Positions 21,101 to 34,562 of a DNA stretch of 64,000 bases are shown here, piece by piece (the stretch's first letter is position 1; each line of letters opens with the position of its first letter). The position numbers and the translations under genes were made by a program. The notes under the pieces were generated by a model that was given only the letters and a program-made list of their open reading frames with translations, was not told the origin of the DNA and searched no databases. Source of the stretch: Chlorops oryzae (lineage: Eukaryota; Arthropoda; Insecta; Diptera; Chloropidae); contig CM035809.1 in NCBI GenBank assembly GCA_020466095.1, positions 23,869,942-23,933,941 on the forward strand, written 5' to 3'.

Positions 21101-23983
21101 AATTTTTCCCCCGTAACATTTTATCTCAACAAACTTTTCCCCTATCTCCTCTCCTTAAGGGGGCTCCCATATAAAAGTACCCTTTTTATAAAATGGTGGC
21201 AGCAAACGATTTTTGTGATGTACGAGTAAAACCCCGTCTTTTAAGATACATTTGGAAAGCGGCGCTTATGAGGAGGGTAAAACACGTGCTAGCTCCCGGA
21301 CTATAATCTTGTATGGAGACCCCCCTAAGGAGGGGAGATAGAGGATAGGTATGTTCGAAGAAAATGTTTAGGGTAAAAAAATAATGGGGCTCGGTCATAC
21401 ATATCATCTCTCTAGGAGGGGTTTGACTCTAGTGACGGCCATTTTTAATGAAAATTTGATAAAATGAAGGTAATTTTGTATGGGGGCCCCCTAAGGAGGG
21501 GAGATAGGGGGTAAGTATATTTGGGTGAAATGTGTAAAATAAAATAATAGTTGAGATTAGTTATACATTTTAACTCATTTATGCCATTGGTGCGTGGTTT
21601 GCACCAATTTTATAAAAAGGGTACTTTTATATGGGAGCCCCCTTAAGGAGGGGAGATAGGGGAAAAGTTTGTTGAGATAAAATGTTACGGGGGAAAAATT
21701 AATGGGGGTCGCTCTCACATTTTACCCACTTTCTGACCTCCCTTACAGAGTTATGGCGACATTAGTAAGATTTGGCGGGGTTTTTGTGAACTTTGACCCC
21801 GTGGGGCACGTCTAAGCGTCGTCCTACAGAAAAAAAATTTTGGCCCATAAAGTTTTTCGAGGAACCCTACAATATGAGACCACCCCACCTAAGAAATTCT
21901 AAAAAGTCGTTTTTAACGTCATGTCTACTGTTTATGCTTGCTCAGTCCGCTGCCACATTAGCGAAACATCGCATAAAAAAAAAACTAGATGAGCGGTAAT
22001 TTTTTTCTTTCACGATTAATTAACGGTTAATTCACAGCATCGATTGAGCTATAAGTGGAAACAAAAAAACATATTTTTAAAATTTTTGTTCCGCTAAGTT
22101 CATATGAACTTAGCGAAACATCGCATAAAAAAAAAACTAGATGAGCGGTAAATTTTTTTCTTTCACGATTAATTAACGGTTAATTCACAGCATCGATTAA
22201 GCTATAAGTGGAAACAAAAAACATATTTTTAAAATTTTTGTTCCGCTAAGTTCATATGAACTTAGCGAAACATCGCATAAAAAAAAAACTAGATGAGCGG
22301 TAAATTTTTTTCTTTCACGATTAATTAACGGTTAATTCACAGCATCGATTAAGCTATAAGTGGAAACAAAAAACATATTTTTAAAATTTTTGTTCCGCTA
22401 AAATCATATGAACTCAGTGAAACATCGCATAAAAAAAAAACTAGATGAGCGGTATATTTTTTTTCTTACACGATTAATTAACGGTTAATTCACAGCATCG
22501 ATTGAGCTATAAGTGGAAACAAAAAACATATTTTAAAATTTTTGTTCCGCTAAGTTCATATGAACTTAGCGAAACATCGCATAAAAAAAAAACTAGATGA
22601 GCGGTAAATTTTTTCTTTCACGATTAATTAACGGTTAATTCACAGCATCGATTGAGCTATAAGTGGAAACAAAAAACATATTTTTAAAATTTTTGTTCCG
22701 CTAAGTTCATATGAACTTAGCGAAACATCGCATAAAAAAAAAACTAAAAGAGCGGTAAATTTTTTTCTTTCACGATTAATTAACGGTTTATTAACGGCTA
22801 ATTATAGGAAAGTTTAGAAATTCAAATTGGAAAAGTGTTTCGCTAAGTTCATATACATAAAATTTGACGCCAACTGATTCTTATTGACAACGGCTGCGAA
22901 CATTAATCAGATACAAAACCTCAATTAAAACTTAAAGATTGGATATTTGATCGTTTCGAACGCCCAATGAATCATTCAATTTACTTTATAGACTTGAAAG
23001 ACTTTTCGTACTCGTTGGATGGAAGGATGCAGCACCTGCGTGCATGAATAAGCTCGTCCGCCAAACGATCGAGCATCGTGAGAAAAATCACATAGTTCGA
23101 AAAGATATGCTGCAACTGTTGCTTCAATTAAGGAATACCGGAGCAGTCAATGAGGATGATAATGTGTGGACAGCAGATACCAATGGGGCTATAGATTCGA
23201 TTAGCATCGATGCGATTGCTGCGCAGCTCAATTTGTTTTATTTTGCCGGTTTTGATACTTCAGCATCAACCATAGCATTTGCGATCTACGAATTATATCA
23301 AAATCCGGAACTTTTGGCCAAAGCACAGGAGGACGTACGACAAGCTTTAGAGAAGCATGGCGAACTCACTTACGAGGCAATAAAGGATATGAATTATTTG
23401 GATCTATGCTTTATGGGTAAGTGTATCAACGGTGATCGATTGATCGATCGATCGATCATAACAGCAAAACATATTTTAACGATTGTCTTATTTTCCTATC
23501 ACAGAGACTGTACGAAAATATCCCGGCTTGCCAATTTTAAATCGAGAATGCACTGAAGACTTTGTTATACCTGGAACGGATAAAGTTATAACCAAGGGTA
23601 CACCGATAGTTATCCCGCTCTTTGGTATTCATCGCGATGCCGATTATTTCCCCGATCCATTAAAGTTCGATCCGGAACGTTTTCTTGAAGATTATAATGA
23701 GAACGCGTACATGCCTTTTGGAGCGGGTCCCAGACATTGTATCGGTATGTATGAAAAATCTTAGAACTCAATAGACCTTAAATTATTGGGAATTATTTAA
23801 ATTTTTTCAGGTTATCGTATGGGAAAGGTCAATGTTAAAGTCGCTTTGGCACAGATCCTAAGTAATTTTGACATCGAGGCTAGAGAGGAACAAAATGAAA
23901 TTGAAATGGACAACTATGGTATTCCAATTGTACCTAAAGGTGGTGTACCTGTTCGACTGTCAAAGAAAAAGCATTTAATATAG
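18166..23983 (+). CDS. CYP6-type cytochrome P450, copy 2 (intact)
   Basis: Exons 18166-18692, 18769-18921, 22992-23416, 23505-23744, 23811-23983 join to 505 codons, the usual CYP6 length. The product is an ER-anchored heme monooxygenase, probably of xenobiotics. Seen: hydrophobic anchor (residues 1-20), WxxxR at W122/R126, AGFDT at 312-316, ExxR at E369/R372, FDPERF, and the heme loop PFGAGPRHC with Cys447. The ATG is chosen by alignment with copy 1; an upstream in-frame ATG at 18130 would add 12 residues ahead of the anchor. Copy 1's third intron is absent here. Intron 2 is 4.07 kb because of a foldback element (19069-22858). A TATA-like TATAATT lies at about 18104. AATAAA is at 24243-24248. 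Tandem duplication of P450 genes is common in insects. Confidence 0.93.
19069..22858. mobile_element. foldback (FB-like) element in P450 intron 2, 9 bp TSD
   Basis: The ends ATGTATATGAACTTAGCG / CGCTAAGTTCATATACAT are flanked by a perfect 9 bp duplication AAAATTTGA (19060-19068, 22859-22867). The left arm has tandem units of about 153 bp (unit starts near 19201, 19353, 19506, 19660, 19812), each with the palindrome CGCTAAGTTCATATGAAC and TTAACCGTTAATTAATCG; the right arm (about 21957-22858) has the same units inverted. The inner loop (19822-21958) is itself an inverted repeat interrupted by a 1014 bp insertion. FB elements of Drosophila have the same architecture and 9 bp TSDs. No transposase ORF is seen. 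Confidence 0.92.
20022..21035. mobile_element. Transib-like element nested in the foldback, 5 bp TSD
   Basis: Ends CACAGTGGTAACGG and GGAACCACTGTG with TAATG on both sides (20017-20021, 21036-21040). The opposite foldback arm (around 21757-21763) retains the uninterrupted site CTTACTAATGTCGCC in reverse, proving the insertion. It is 1014 bp with no transposase-like frame; it contains GCCACGCCCAC boxes. Assignment to Transib rests on the end sequence and TSD length only. Confidence 0.78.
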
Positions 23984-24747
23984 TCGCGGCAGCAAGTATA
24001 GTATTTGTGCGGCAAGGAATGGACGATATCTCCGAAAAAATGCAGAACGTCAGTTAACATTAATCTAAATATGGACCACATATACATATGTAATTTTATG
24101 TTTGTAGAATTAGGAAATCTAGGGTGCCATGATTGTGGTACGAATTTGGAAAAAAAGAAAAAAAGGAAATTTACTTAAACTTATCATAAACATACCTTTC
24201 GACTTTCAAACTCTTTTTTAATCGTTGAAGCTGTGATGTTTTAATAAAACTTTGAAAAGGATATAACTCGACGTCTTAAGGCATTTAACTTATTTCTTTA
24301 TCTTTTTTTTTTTTTTAACTTTACACTACTGGAGATTCATTTGCTTGATATTTACGGCAAAAATTTATAAACACACACAACACACACACACTCATGTAAT
24401 TTTGTCGCGACGTAGAACGAACTTTCTTTGGGTTTTTCGGAAGAAATTTGAAACTTTGACGCTTGGCAGACCGCGAATTATTTGTTAAAGACTACGGTAA
24501 TTACATGTGGATATCTTTTGATTGATTTTTATTGCTGAAACGTTATAAATATCGTGAAATTTACTATTGAAGACATTTCATTTATTTAAAGTGACAGCAT
24601 ATACAATAGAGCTGAAAAACTATCGATAATATCGATATTATTGACATTGGGAAACTTTGTATCGCTTTTGATATTGGCTCCTAGTGGCTCATAATGCCTC
24701 CTAATTCAGACTTATTATTATTTATTATTTATTTAAGCAATAATATA
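23984..24747. other. 3' flank of P450 copy 2
   Basis: Contains the likely 3'UTR and poly-A signal (AATAAA at 24243), a T run (24302-24318) and an ACACACACAA stretch (about 24372-24392). No gene seen before the mariner. Confidence 0.5.
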
Positions 24748-26035
24748 TTAGGTGTAGTAAAAAGAAATCCATTATTTTTCCAATAGATGGCGTTATTTAT
24801 CTGCATCTCGCGTTGTATAAGTCCGATCGTGTTCCGCTACGGGGCATTAGAAAGATGACAGTTCCTACTAAAAAAGCTTTTTTGACACTTTTTTGATTGA
24901 TTGATTCAGTTTTGTTTGAGAGCTTGTCAAAGATGGACATCAGCAAAGAGAAAATTCGCTGCATTTTACAGTTTTTCTTCGATAAGGGAGAAAACGCAAG
25001 CCAGGCGGCTGAAAATGTGAATAGCGTTTATGGACCTGATACTGTAACAGCCAATCATGCGCAATTTTGGTTTCGTCGATTCCGTTCCGGTAACTTCGAT
25101 GTCCAGGATGCACCACGCACTGGAAGGCCAATTGTCGAAAATGTCGATAAAATCATGGAAATTATCGAGTCCGACCGTCATGTTAGCACTGTTTCGATTG
25201 CAAAAGAGCTAAAGATTGCACAAAAAACCGTTTGGATCCATTTGAATAAGGCTGGATACACAAAGAAGCTCGATGTATGGGTGCCACACGAGTTAACGCA
25301 AAAAAACCTCATAGACCGAATTTCCATCTGCGAATCGCTGCTGAACCGCAACAAAATCGACCCATTTCTGAAGCGGTTGGTGACTGGTGATGAAAAGTGG
25401 GTCACTTACGACAACGTCAAGCGAAAACGGTCGAGGTCGAAACACGGTGAACCGGCGGAAACGGTGGCCAAGCCAGGATTGACGGCCAGGAAGGTTTTGC
25501 TGTGTGTTTGGTGGGATTGGCAGGGAATTATCTACTATGAGCTGCTCCCATACGGCAAAACTCTTAACTCGGAACTCTACTGTCAACAATTGGACCGTCT
25601 GAAGGAAGCAATCGCCCATAAGCGGCCAGCTTTGGCCAATAGGAGAGGAATTGTGTTCCATCAGGACAACGCCAGGCCACACACATCGATAGTGACTCGC
25701 CAGAAGCTCCGGGAGTTTGGTTGGGAGGTTCTTCTGCATCCACCTTATAGTCCGGACCTGGCACCAAGTGATTACCATCTGTTCCTGTCCATGGCGAACA
25801 ATTTTGCTGGTGAAACATTCGCTTCAAGAGAGGCTTCTGAAATTCGACTGTCTCAATTTTTTGCTAATAGGAACGAGGGCTTCTATGAGAGAGGCATAAT
25901 GAAATTACCTTTAAAATGGCAACAAGTTATCGAACAAAACGGCGCATATTTGACCTAAATCGGGTCATTCTAACTATCTTAAATAAAGACCTCAATTTAA
26001 TGCAAAAATAATGGATTTCTTTTTACTACACCTAA
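24748..26035 (+). mobile_element. full-length mariner transposon, TA target duplication
   Basis: The 1288 bp element has 32 bp perfect inverted ends starting TTAGGTGTAGTAAAAAG, flanked by TA (24746-24747, 26036-26037). It encloses an uninterrupted transposase. The TTAGGT start and the protein place it near the cecropia/SETMAR-type mariners. The perfect ends and open frame suggest recent arrival. Confidence 0.97.
24933..25958 (+). CDS. mariner transposase, intact
   Basis: A 341 aa D,D34D transposase that cuts and pastes the flanking element. The N-terminal helix-turn-helix region (about 1-110) binds the inverted ends. The linker signature WVPHEL is at 116-121. The catalytic residues are D153 (TGDEKW), D245 (HQDNARPH) and D280 (YSPDLAPSDYHLF), with exactly 34 residues between the last two. 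The frame is open upstream to an ATG at 24897, but the ATG at 24933 gives the family length. No stops or frameshifts. Confidence 0.96.
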   Translation: MDISKEKIRCILQFFFDKGENASQAAENVNSVYGPDTVTANHAQFWFRRFRSGNFDVQDAPRTGRPIVENVDKIMEIIESDRHVSTVSIAKELKIAQKTVWIHLNKAGYTKKLDVWVPHELTQKNLIDRISICESLLNRNKIDPFLKRLVTGDEKWVTYDNVKRKRSRSKHGEPAETVAKPGLTARKVLLCVWWDWQGIIYYELLPYGKTLNSELYCQQLDRLKEAIAHKRPALANRRGIVFHQDNARPHTSIVTRQKLREFGWEVLLHPPYSPDLAPSDYHLFLSMANNFAGETFASREASEIRLSQFFANRNEGFYERGIMKLPLKWQQVIEQNGAYLT

Positions 26036-26037
26036 TA

Positions 26038-27065
26038 TTATTGCACAGATTTAATGAGAGCAGGGCTTTTGGATCTAATTCGGACTGACAATTACAAGTC
26101 ATTTTTCAATCATTATTTCAAAATAATGGGCGTATTATTTAATTGGAAAATAAGATGACTATATCAGAGATAATAGAAATAGACTATTTTCCCAACTCCA
26201 CCCGATCGACGAGGTTTATTCGGCCAAACAGAAAAGAATCGTACTAAATTATGACATCTTTGAATAAATGTAATCTAATTTGTAATGACTACGAATAGTA
26301 ATTATTATTTAAAAGCTTCAATTTTGTCATACAACGGATTGGCCCCTTATGCCATACTACAGATTGGCTCCTCAAGCCCTTCCATACTTCATACATGCAT
26401 GAAAATTGTGAGACTGAAAATTGTGAGACTGAAAATTGTGAAAATGGAAACGGCTCCTGAGTAACATATGACATATCTGTGCGTCTTTTTCTTTCTCATG
26501 CAATCAACTTCCATACTGCGTGAAATGTTCGTCCCTTTTTCTCCCGAGTGCCATTGTTCGATATATCAATATTGACCGACTGACAACATCGCTACATCGA
26601 AGCTAATACATCATTATATATATATTGTGTATAAAGTATTTATATTTGCTCTAGACCATAGACTGAATTACAAACAGGCCCGTGCGCACGGGGATTTTGG
26701 AGGAAACAAATGTTTTCCAACAATAGAGGATATAGAAAGACATGCGAAAAAAAGAATCGGTTGTTTGTTAAATGTTTTGATAACCATCTGTGGCTCTCTT
26801 TCTTTTGCACACAAATTCAACATACAATTTTGAAAAACATATATCATACCTCAAACCGAGTACTTCAGGTAACATATCGGTGCATCGATATGATCGACTA
26901 TTCCTGCACCGATGGGGAAAGTATCGAGGCATCGAAATAGAACATCGATATTTCAATGTATCGGTGCATCGAGTGACATCCCAATTTTTTTTTACTCTAA
27001 TTTACTCTAAATTAATTGTGCAGACTTTTTTCTCTAGTTTAAGCGCAATTCGAGGGCAATTAAAA
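26038..27065. other. intergenic upstream of DNAJB12-like gene
   Basis: Contains a threefold 15 bp tandem repeat (ACTGAAAATTGTGAG, about 26400-26446), a fragment of the GTGACATATAT repeat family near 26440-26475, and the presumed promoter. No clear TATA box. Open frames here are short and overlap. Confidence 0.45.
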
Positions 27066-30000
27066 ATGGATGCGAATAAAGAAGAGGCCACCAGAGCACT
27101 TGATATTGCGTTGCAAGCACTCAGCGAGGGCAAACTCGAAAAGGCTGAGAAATTCGCGATGAAAGCTGAGAAACTCTATCCAACAACAAGAGCAAAAGGT
27201 AATTAAGGCAAACATACATACATGCATACATACATATACATGTCATAATTTACATATTTCTTTGTAGAATTACTTGCGAAAGTTAAAAGTTTCGCAAATG
27301 ATAACAGTAATGCATCCAATGCAAGGAAAGAGTCGCCTGAACAAAAAGAAAATGGACCACGCAAACGTCATCATTCGGGCTCGCGAAATGCGGAAAAGGA
27401 GTACACGACAGACCAATTGGAAGCTGTTCGAAAAATCAAAACGTAATTTATCAAAAAAAGAAAACGAAATTTGATATGTTAAAATGTCTGTCCGTCTGTC
27501 TGTGTTGTGTGTGTGTGTGTGTGTGAGTGTCGTTTATAGGCTCCGAAACGATTTTCATGAAGCTTGGCACGATTTCAAATTCAATTTCCCCTTAAGGGTA
27601 TCTCTCCAGTTCTGTCAGAAATGAAAAACTTTATATAAAAAACGCTTCAGAAATGAATCAGACATTTTCTCAAGTGTTTTTATGTGAAGTTTTTCGATTC
27701 TGATAGAACTGGAGACAGCCCATTAAGTTGTAACTGCTTTTTTGAATTTTTCGAAGATTTACTTATTCTTTCTTGCATAAATAACCCTTAAACCCCTCGC
27801 CCTTCTTCCAAAGGACTTAAAATGAGGGTTACATTTCGTTGGAAGGGTATTTTAGGCTTTAAATTTTAACTATACCCAAATAAAGCAATCATAGCAATGC
27901 TATTTATCCTTTAAAATAACCTCTTAGGGGAGCGAAAGGAATTGCAATAATACTAAACGAAGTCAATAATATGTAAAATTTTACTATTACTATATAGATG
28001 CAAAAACTACTATGAAGTATTGAGCATTACCAAGGAAGCTACGGATACGGAAATCAAAAAGTCTTACAAAAAATTAGCACTACTATTACATCCGGATAAA
28101 AACAAAGCTCCAGGAGCAGCAGATGCCTTTAAGGCTGTTGGTAATGCAGCGGCTATTTTAACTGATCCGGAGAAGCGTAAAAACGTAAGCGAATGGTTTT
28201 TTTTCCTTTACATATCAATATTTCGTTGAATAATACCTTGCAGTATGATCTTTATGGCATCAATGAGTCTCGTGGAGTTGGTCATAGCCACAGTAATCAA
28301 AATGCACAGTATAATGAGTATGGTTATGCGCGTGGTTTTCAATCTGATGTTAGTGCCGAGGAGCTTTTCAATATGTTCTTCGGTGGAGGATTTCAACAGC
28401 AAAATATATATATGCGTCAGCAACGTAGACGTCAACAACATAGAGAAGATCGTGAGGTAGAACACTTTATTATCAATAATATTTCAAAGACTTAATATCT
28501 CAACCCTCTCTCTCTCTCTCTTGCAAACAGAATCAATCGAGTTCGTCTGCACTTATTAATTTATTGCCGATACTTTTGCTGATAGGACTTTCTATGATGT
28601 CATCATTCTTCATATCAGATCCGATCTATAGCTTATCGCCATCACAGTAAGTTTATTTTTCTAATGTGTTTAATATATAGGGATCGGATTTTACATATTT
28701 AAAATATATATTATTTTTTTTAGATATTTTAAATATAATGAATATCTTGAATATTTTCAAAATTTTTCAATATGAACGCAGTAGGCGATAGCATTTAATA
28801 TATTGAACGTGCGTTAAAAATAATTTTTAATACTGAAATTACTGAAAATTAACCCCTACCACCACATAATTACGCGTTGGGGTACCTGGATTAAGGGGGT
28901 CTTCTCATTGAAAACCCGTTTTTTGGACCCTTTTTAAAAAAATTCTTATTTGAAAACGCAAAGAATAATTGAAAACTTTTTTTATTTATTGTATTACAAA
29001 AGGTTCAAAGTAAATAAAAAAAAATTTTTTTGCCTCGATACGTGGGCTGTTCAAAAAGTAATGAGACTTCAAAGTTGGTGGTGAAAAAAAAAAGGTGTCG
29101 TCACGGCGGCCACGATTCCGGGTCTCCGGAGCGTCCGAAATGGAAAAAAAAAACGGGGTTATAATCAGTATAGATGTAATTCTCGGGTGAACCTCAAGCT
29201 TAATTTTGTGATTTTTTTTTTGACAAAATGGCGGCCATTCAAAAAAAAAAATTCAATTTCGGGCTTTTTTTTTGTAGTTTAGTGTAAAAAAAAAAATAGT
29301 AAAAAATTTTTTAAAATTATGGTCGAGGTTCACCCGAGAATGGTGACAATTCTGCGTCGATTCCACTTTGTTTCATGAAAATCGGTTCAGTTGAACTGGA
29401 GATATCAAAGGCCGCCAGTTCGAAAAACGTGGTTTCGAGATAAACGCGTTTAAAGTTTGTAAGCAACGCAAAAATTACTCGTTTTAGCGCAGATCTTGCT
29501 CGACAAAGAAGGCTATATCCTCTAAACTATTTCGAATTTCAAAAAATCCTTTTAGGGGCATATTCACAACTACCCAAGCTATAAATAAATGCAAAAAAAA
29601 AAAAAAAGTCGAAAAAAAAAGTTGCTCAATGAGAAGACCCCCTTAAAGGTATCCGCAGATCTTTCAAAACTCTTTATGAAGATGTTAATAAAGGGGTTAA
29701 CCTATGAAAATGAAAAGATTTCTCACTATCGGAAATATTTGAAATATTTAAATTTTAAATTTTAAATGCATACTTTTGGGCGCTTAGATATAAAATATTT
29801 TCTGTTGCCATAGTTATCATATTTATCAATCTAAAGAAGATTTTTTATAGAAACTTAAACCAAATGTTGCCAATTTGCAATTTTTCAAATATATTTTAAA
29901 CGTTTTAAAATACTTTTTTAAATATGAAAAATCCGATACCTATTAATATATCAAAACCACTTTTGCTTTCTTTGTAGTAAATATTCTGTGAAACGAGAGA

Positions 30001-33000
30001 CAAATAGCTTGAAAATTCCATACTTTGTTAAAGACAATTTCTATTCGGAATATCAAGGCTCTGTTCGCCGGCTTGAAGAATCCGTGGAGGAAGATTTTAT
30101 CAATCATTTAAAACATGCGTGCGGTCGTGAACGGAATTATCGTAAGTGTTTTGATCTCGGCTATTACTTCGTATCTGGCAGTTTAAAGAAACTCGTTTCG
30201 ACTGAATTCTTATATTAAAAAAAGTGCCCTAAAGCAAGCATGTTTTGCAATATATTTAAATCTTATTATTTTTTAAAAATTTATAGATTTAATTAAAGCT
30301 TTTAGTAGTTGATTATGTTACATCTTGATAGCATGTTTCCCCATTGAATTAACATAGTGAATTAACCATATGGATTAGAGTCTGTAAAGCATCTGCATCA
30401 AATCTTATCAACATTATATATTTTTTTTTTAGTCTCCTGAACCAATATTTTCAATAATAATCGTAATTATACGCTTCTAAATGTCCGAAATAACTCTAAT
30501 TCATTTAGTTAATTCACTATGTGGAAACATGCTCTTTTAGGGGTTCCGTCAGAAATGAAAAACTTCATATGAAAAACGCTTCAGAAATGAATCAGAAATT
30601 TTCTCAAGTGTTTTTTTGATATGAAATTTTTCATTTCTGACCGAACTGGAGAATATCCCCTTAAAATGAAGCGCAATATCCAATAATGCGAGAGCCCGAT
30701 GCGAGTGTGCGCGACGTCACGAAAACGTTTTGCGTGACGCATTTCAATCTCCAATGAGAGTTTTGCGTCACGCCGATGATAGCATAATATCGCTTCTAGT
30801 TATGCAATATTTGAACCGAGTACTCATCTAACGAGTACCGAGTACTCATCTAACGAGTACCGAGTACTCATAAAAATAATACGATATCACTTGAGTTTAA
30901 ATTTTAATTCGAAATATTCGAACATTTTCATAAATTTTTCAAAATGAACCAACGCTCACGAAATATTTTAAAAGCTCTTTTTCACGGAACAGTGAACAGC
31001 ATTTGTTTTATTAGTTTAAACGAGTACCCAATGGCGAGTACTCATAAAATAGCTACATCATTATTAACCTGTCAAATTGCCTCGCAACGAGAAATATTCA
31101 ATTTTTCAAAATTTTCTCGCTACGAGATCTCGCAGTGCGATACATTGGAGCTTGAGCCATATGATTGAATGTATTGAAATTTTTCTGCGTCTCGTCTCGT
31201 CTAGCGCTCTCGCAATGTTGGATTTTGGCCTTAAATTATACAAGCATGTTCGAATCCAAATGAAAAAATTCTAAATCACTTAAATTTATATTGAAATCAC
31301 ATTTAGGCTATTCCCTTAAAAGTGAAAAGATTGAAAAATCGTAAGGGTGGTAGTTACCAAAAAGTTTAAGCTAAGGCTAAATCTTAATCTTTCGAAGTAA
31401 AAGTGGTAGTTACCAAGTCAAATTAAACCGGTTTTAGAGCATTCGATATTCGAAAATGTGCTGCCACATTTTTATATTTATATCCAAAAACTTATGGTTT
31501 TTGCTATTTTCGAACACTCTTTGAACTAGCAGGCCGATTGAAAAACGTTCAAATTCGAACAAAAGCATTTTTTTCGTTTGTATTATTTTTAAACATATGT
31601 TTTTTGTTTAGCTTTCTCTGCTCTCTTCGAATTTTCGAACATTTTCATTCTTAAAATTTATGACTGCTTCGATGGGGTAATAAACCAGGTTTAATTGATT
31701 TGGTAACTACGAAAATTTAAGCGAAAGCTAAGAATTTACTTAAACCGGTCTGGTAACTACCACCCTAAAAGTGTAAAATTTTTCATACAAAATTTCGTTC
31801 ATTAATTTCTAAGCCTTCTTGATTTACGATTTTTCGAAGTTTTCGAAGCAAATACACGTTTAAGGGAAGACCCCTATTGATTTCGAATTTTTTTTTTTTT
31901 TTATTCCTATTCGATTTGGATGGATGGATGGATTCCGAATAAAAGGATTCGGAATCAATGCGATTTCAATAGAATTTTAAGCTAATTTGGATTTTTTTTT
32001 TATGGGGATTCGAGAGCATGCCTGAATGATTATATAATAGTTTTGTTCCCGTACTACACGAAACTGCCGAATTTTTTGAAAACTAAAGACTGTCCCAGAA
32101 ATAACTGTCCTTTTGTTTTTTTTTTTTTTATTGCAAAAAACCAATGATGTTTTTTTAAAAATTCTTTCAGTTTATTATTAAGTGAACATTACAAAATAAA
32201 TAAAAATTTTAATTACACTCAAAAAAATACACTTAAAAAAAATTATACACTTTTTTATTAAGGTCCTCCATTAGGTTTTTTTTACCGACCTTTCGTTCAC
32301 CTTAGTGTATGCCCGACGCCATTTATGTCGAAATATTTCGATGTTCTTCGCAGTTTGTTTGGTCTTCTTAAGGTTCCTTTTCATAAAAGCCCAATATTTT
32401 TCGATTGGACGAAGTTCGGGGCAATTCGGAGGATTTGCTTCTCTTGGTGCCACAGTGACATTATTGGCTTCGTACCAATCCATCGTTCTCTGGGCGTAGT
32501 GAGATGTTGCTAGGTCAGGCCAAAATAGTACTGAACCTTGGTGTTGACGTATAAAAGGCAGCAAACGCCGGTCCAGACACTCTCTGATGTAAATTTCGGT
32601 GTTGATTGTGCGATCCGTCAAAAATTCCTTACTTCGAAGGCCACATTTGCAAATGGTCTGCCACACCATGTATTTCTTTGGAAATTTGGTATGTTTTTCG
32701 GTGGTAAATTTAGAGGATGCTCCACCCCTTCTAACCGCAGTATAATATCCGTGTCCAGGTAACTGCTTGAAATCCGCTTTGCAATACGTTTCATCGTCCA
32801 TGATCACGCAATCAAATTTGGGCAGGTAATCGCGATACAGTTTTCGAGCGCTCCTCTTGGCTTCGGCGTCCTTTTCTTCTGACCTATCAGGTACTTTTTG
32901 TACTTTATAGCTCCTTAGGTTGTAAAATTTTTTAATCCGTTGAACACTTGACTTTGATGTTCCCGCTTTTGCTGCCATATCACGAACCGAAGTGCCTGGA

Positions 33001-34520
33001 CTCTGAGTAAACAGCCGCTTAACGTTCTGGGCCACCGCTTGGTTCGCTGGACCACTTTTTCTCCTGATCCTGGTGTTTTTGATAAAGGGGTAAGCTGTCT
33101 GTATCGTTTTATGGTCCAACCGACAGTTTTTTCGCACACGCCAACTTCCTTAGCGATCTTTTTGTACGTGGTGTTTGGATTTTCCAGATGTTTGTAAATA
33201 ATTGCTTTCCGCTTTTCTTCTTGTTGAGACGACATCTTTTCGGAAGCTTTTTTATTTTACGAATGAGTATTTTTTTTTTAATCTGCAATATTTATACTTT
33301 ATTTAGGTACCAAATATGTTGCTATAGAGTTAACACTTTTTTATAAATAGCCTAAAAACAAAAGGACAGTTTTTTCTGGGACAGTCCTTATATGAAAATT
33401 GGACAGTTTTGGGCAGTTTCGTGCAGTACGAAAATATACCTAATGTGATAAATTTCTGATTAGTAATTGATTACGATTAAAAGTAATCAAATTGTAATCA
33501 TGATTATACTTGGGACTATGAAAACTTATCAAAAGTTAATATTTGTAATAGAATCGGATAGTGATTTCCCTGTAGATACCTGATTATTCCGGCAAGTGCG
33601 AATATCGATTATCGAACCGGATAGTTGAATTTTTTCCCAAATTTCAAAAGTAGCTTTATTCAGGCATGCTTAGAATCGATCTGAATAAATCGAATTTATG
33701 CATTCCTTTTCATTACATCAAATACTGAATTATTATTTTTCAAATGAATTTCGACTTGACATGGAGCACACGTTCAAGTTTTCATTCAAGACTGAAAGAA
33801 ATAAATGACACAAGCCGAATTATTGCATCTCCGTCATTCTCACTTGTTTCGCTCCAGTATCTAAGATTTCTTACTTTTTTGATTTTTTGAAATACATAAA
33901 CACATAAAATCGTCATCATTACAAATCGTTTTGTTTCTACTTAATTATTTCATAAAGGGCTTCCTTCAAGAGATTTATATGAAAAACTGTGAAATTTTTT
34001 AATATCCGGTATCCGGCCATAATGAGTTAGTATCCGGCATCCGGCCGATATTCATTTTATGCCGATATGCCGATACCGATAGTACCGATATCCCGGCATC
34101 TCTAATTTGTAATCGTAATCGTTGTAGTATCCCTAGAATCATGATTACGATTTTATTATTTGTATTCGTAATATTATGATTACTGGTTCAGAAAGGAATT
34201 CGTCTTATCAATTTTTCAATTTTGAATAATAGTCTAATATAATTATTATACTACGTTAGTAATCATTATTTTCACTCATCTTATTATATATTCAAATCTT
34301 TTTTTTAACCTCTCATAACAGATAATTATGGAAAAAATATGTTAAAAAATCAAAATATTCTTTCTATCCTTCCTTTTGAAACTTTTCTCTCAATTATTTC
34401 CTCTCTTCTCTGTTTTCTATTCTCTCTCTCTATTATCTCTACTTTCTGAATATCTCTCTCTTCTCTCATACTCTCTCTCTCTGTCACTTCTTCTTCTCTC
34501 TCTCTCTGTTTCTCTCTCTG

Positions 34521-34562
<42 letters not shown>

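Noticed and set aside
25293..25827. 161- and 87-codon minus-strand frames
   Set aside because: Shadows of the mariner transposase reading frame.
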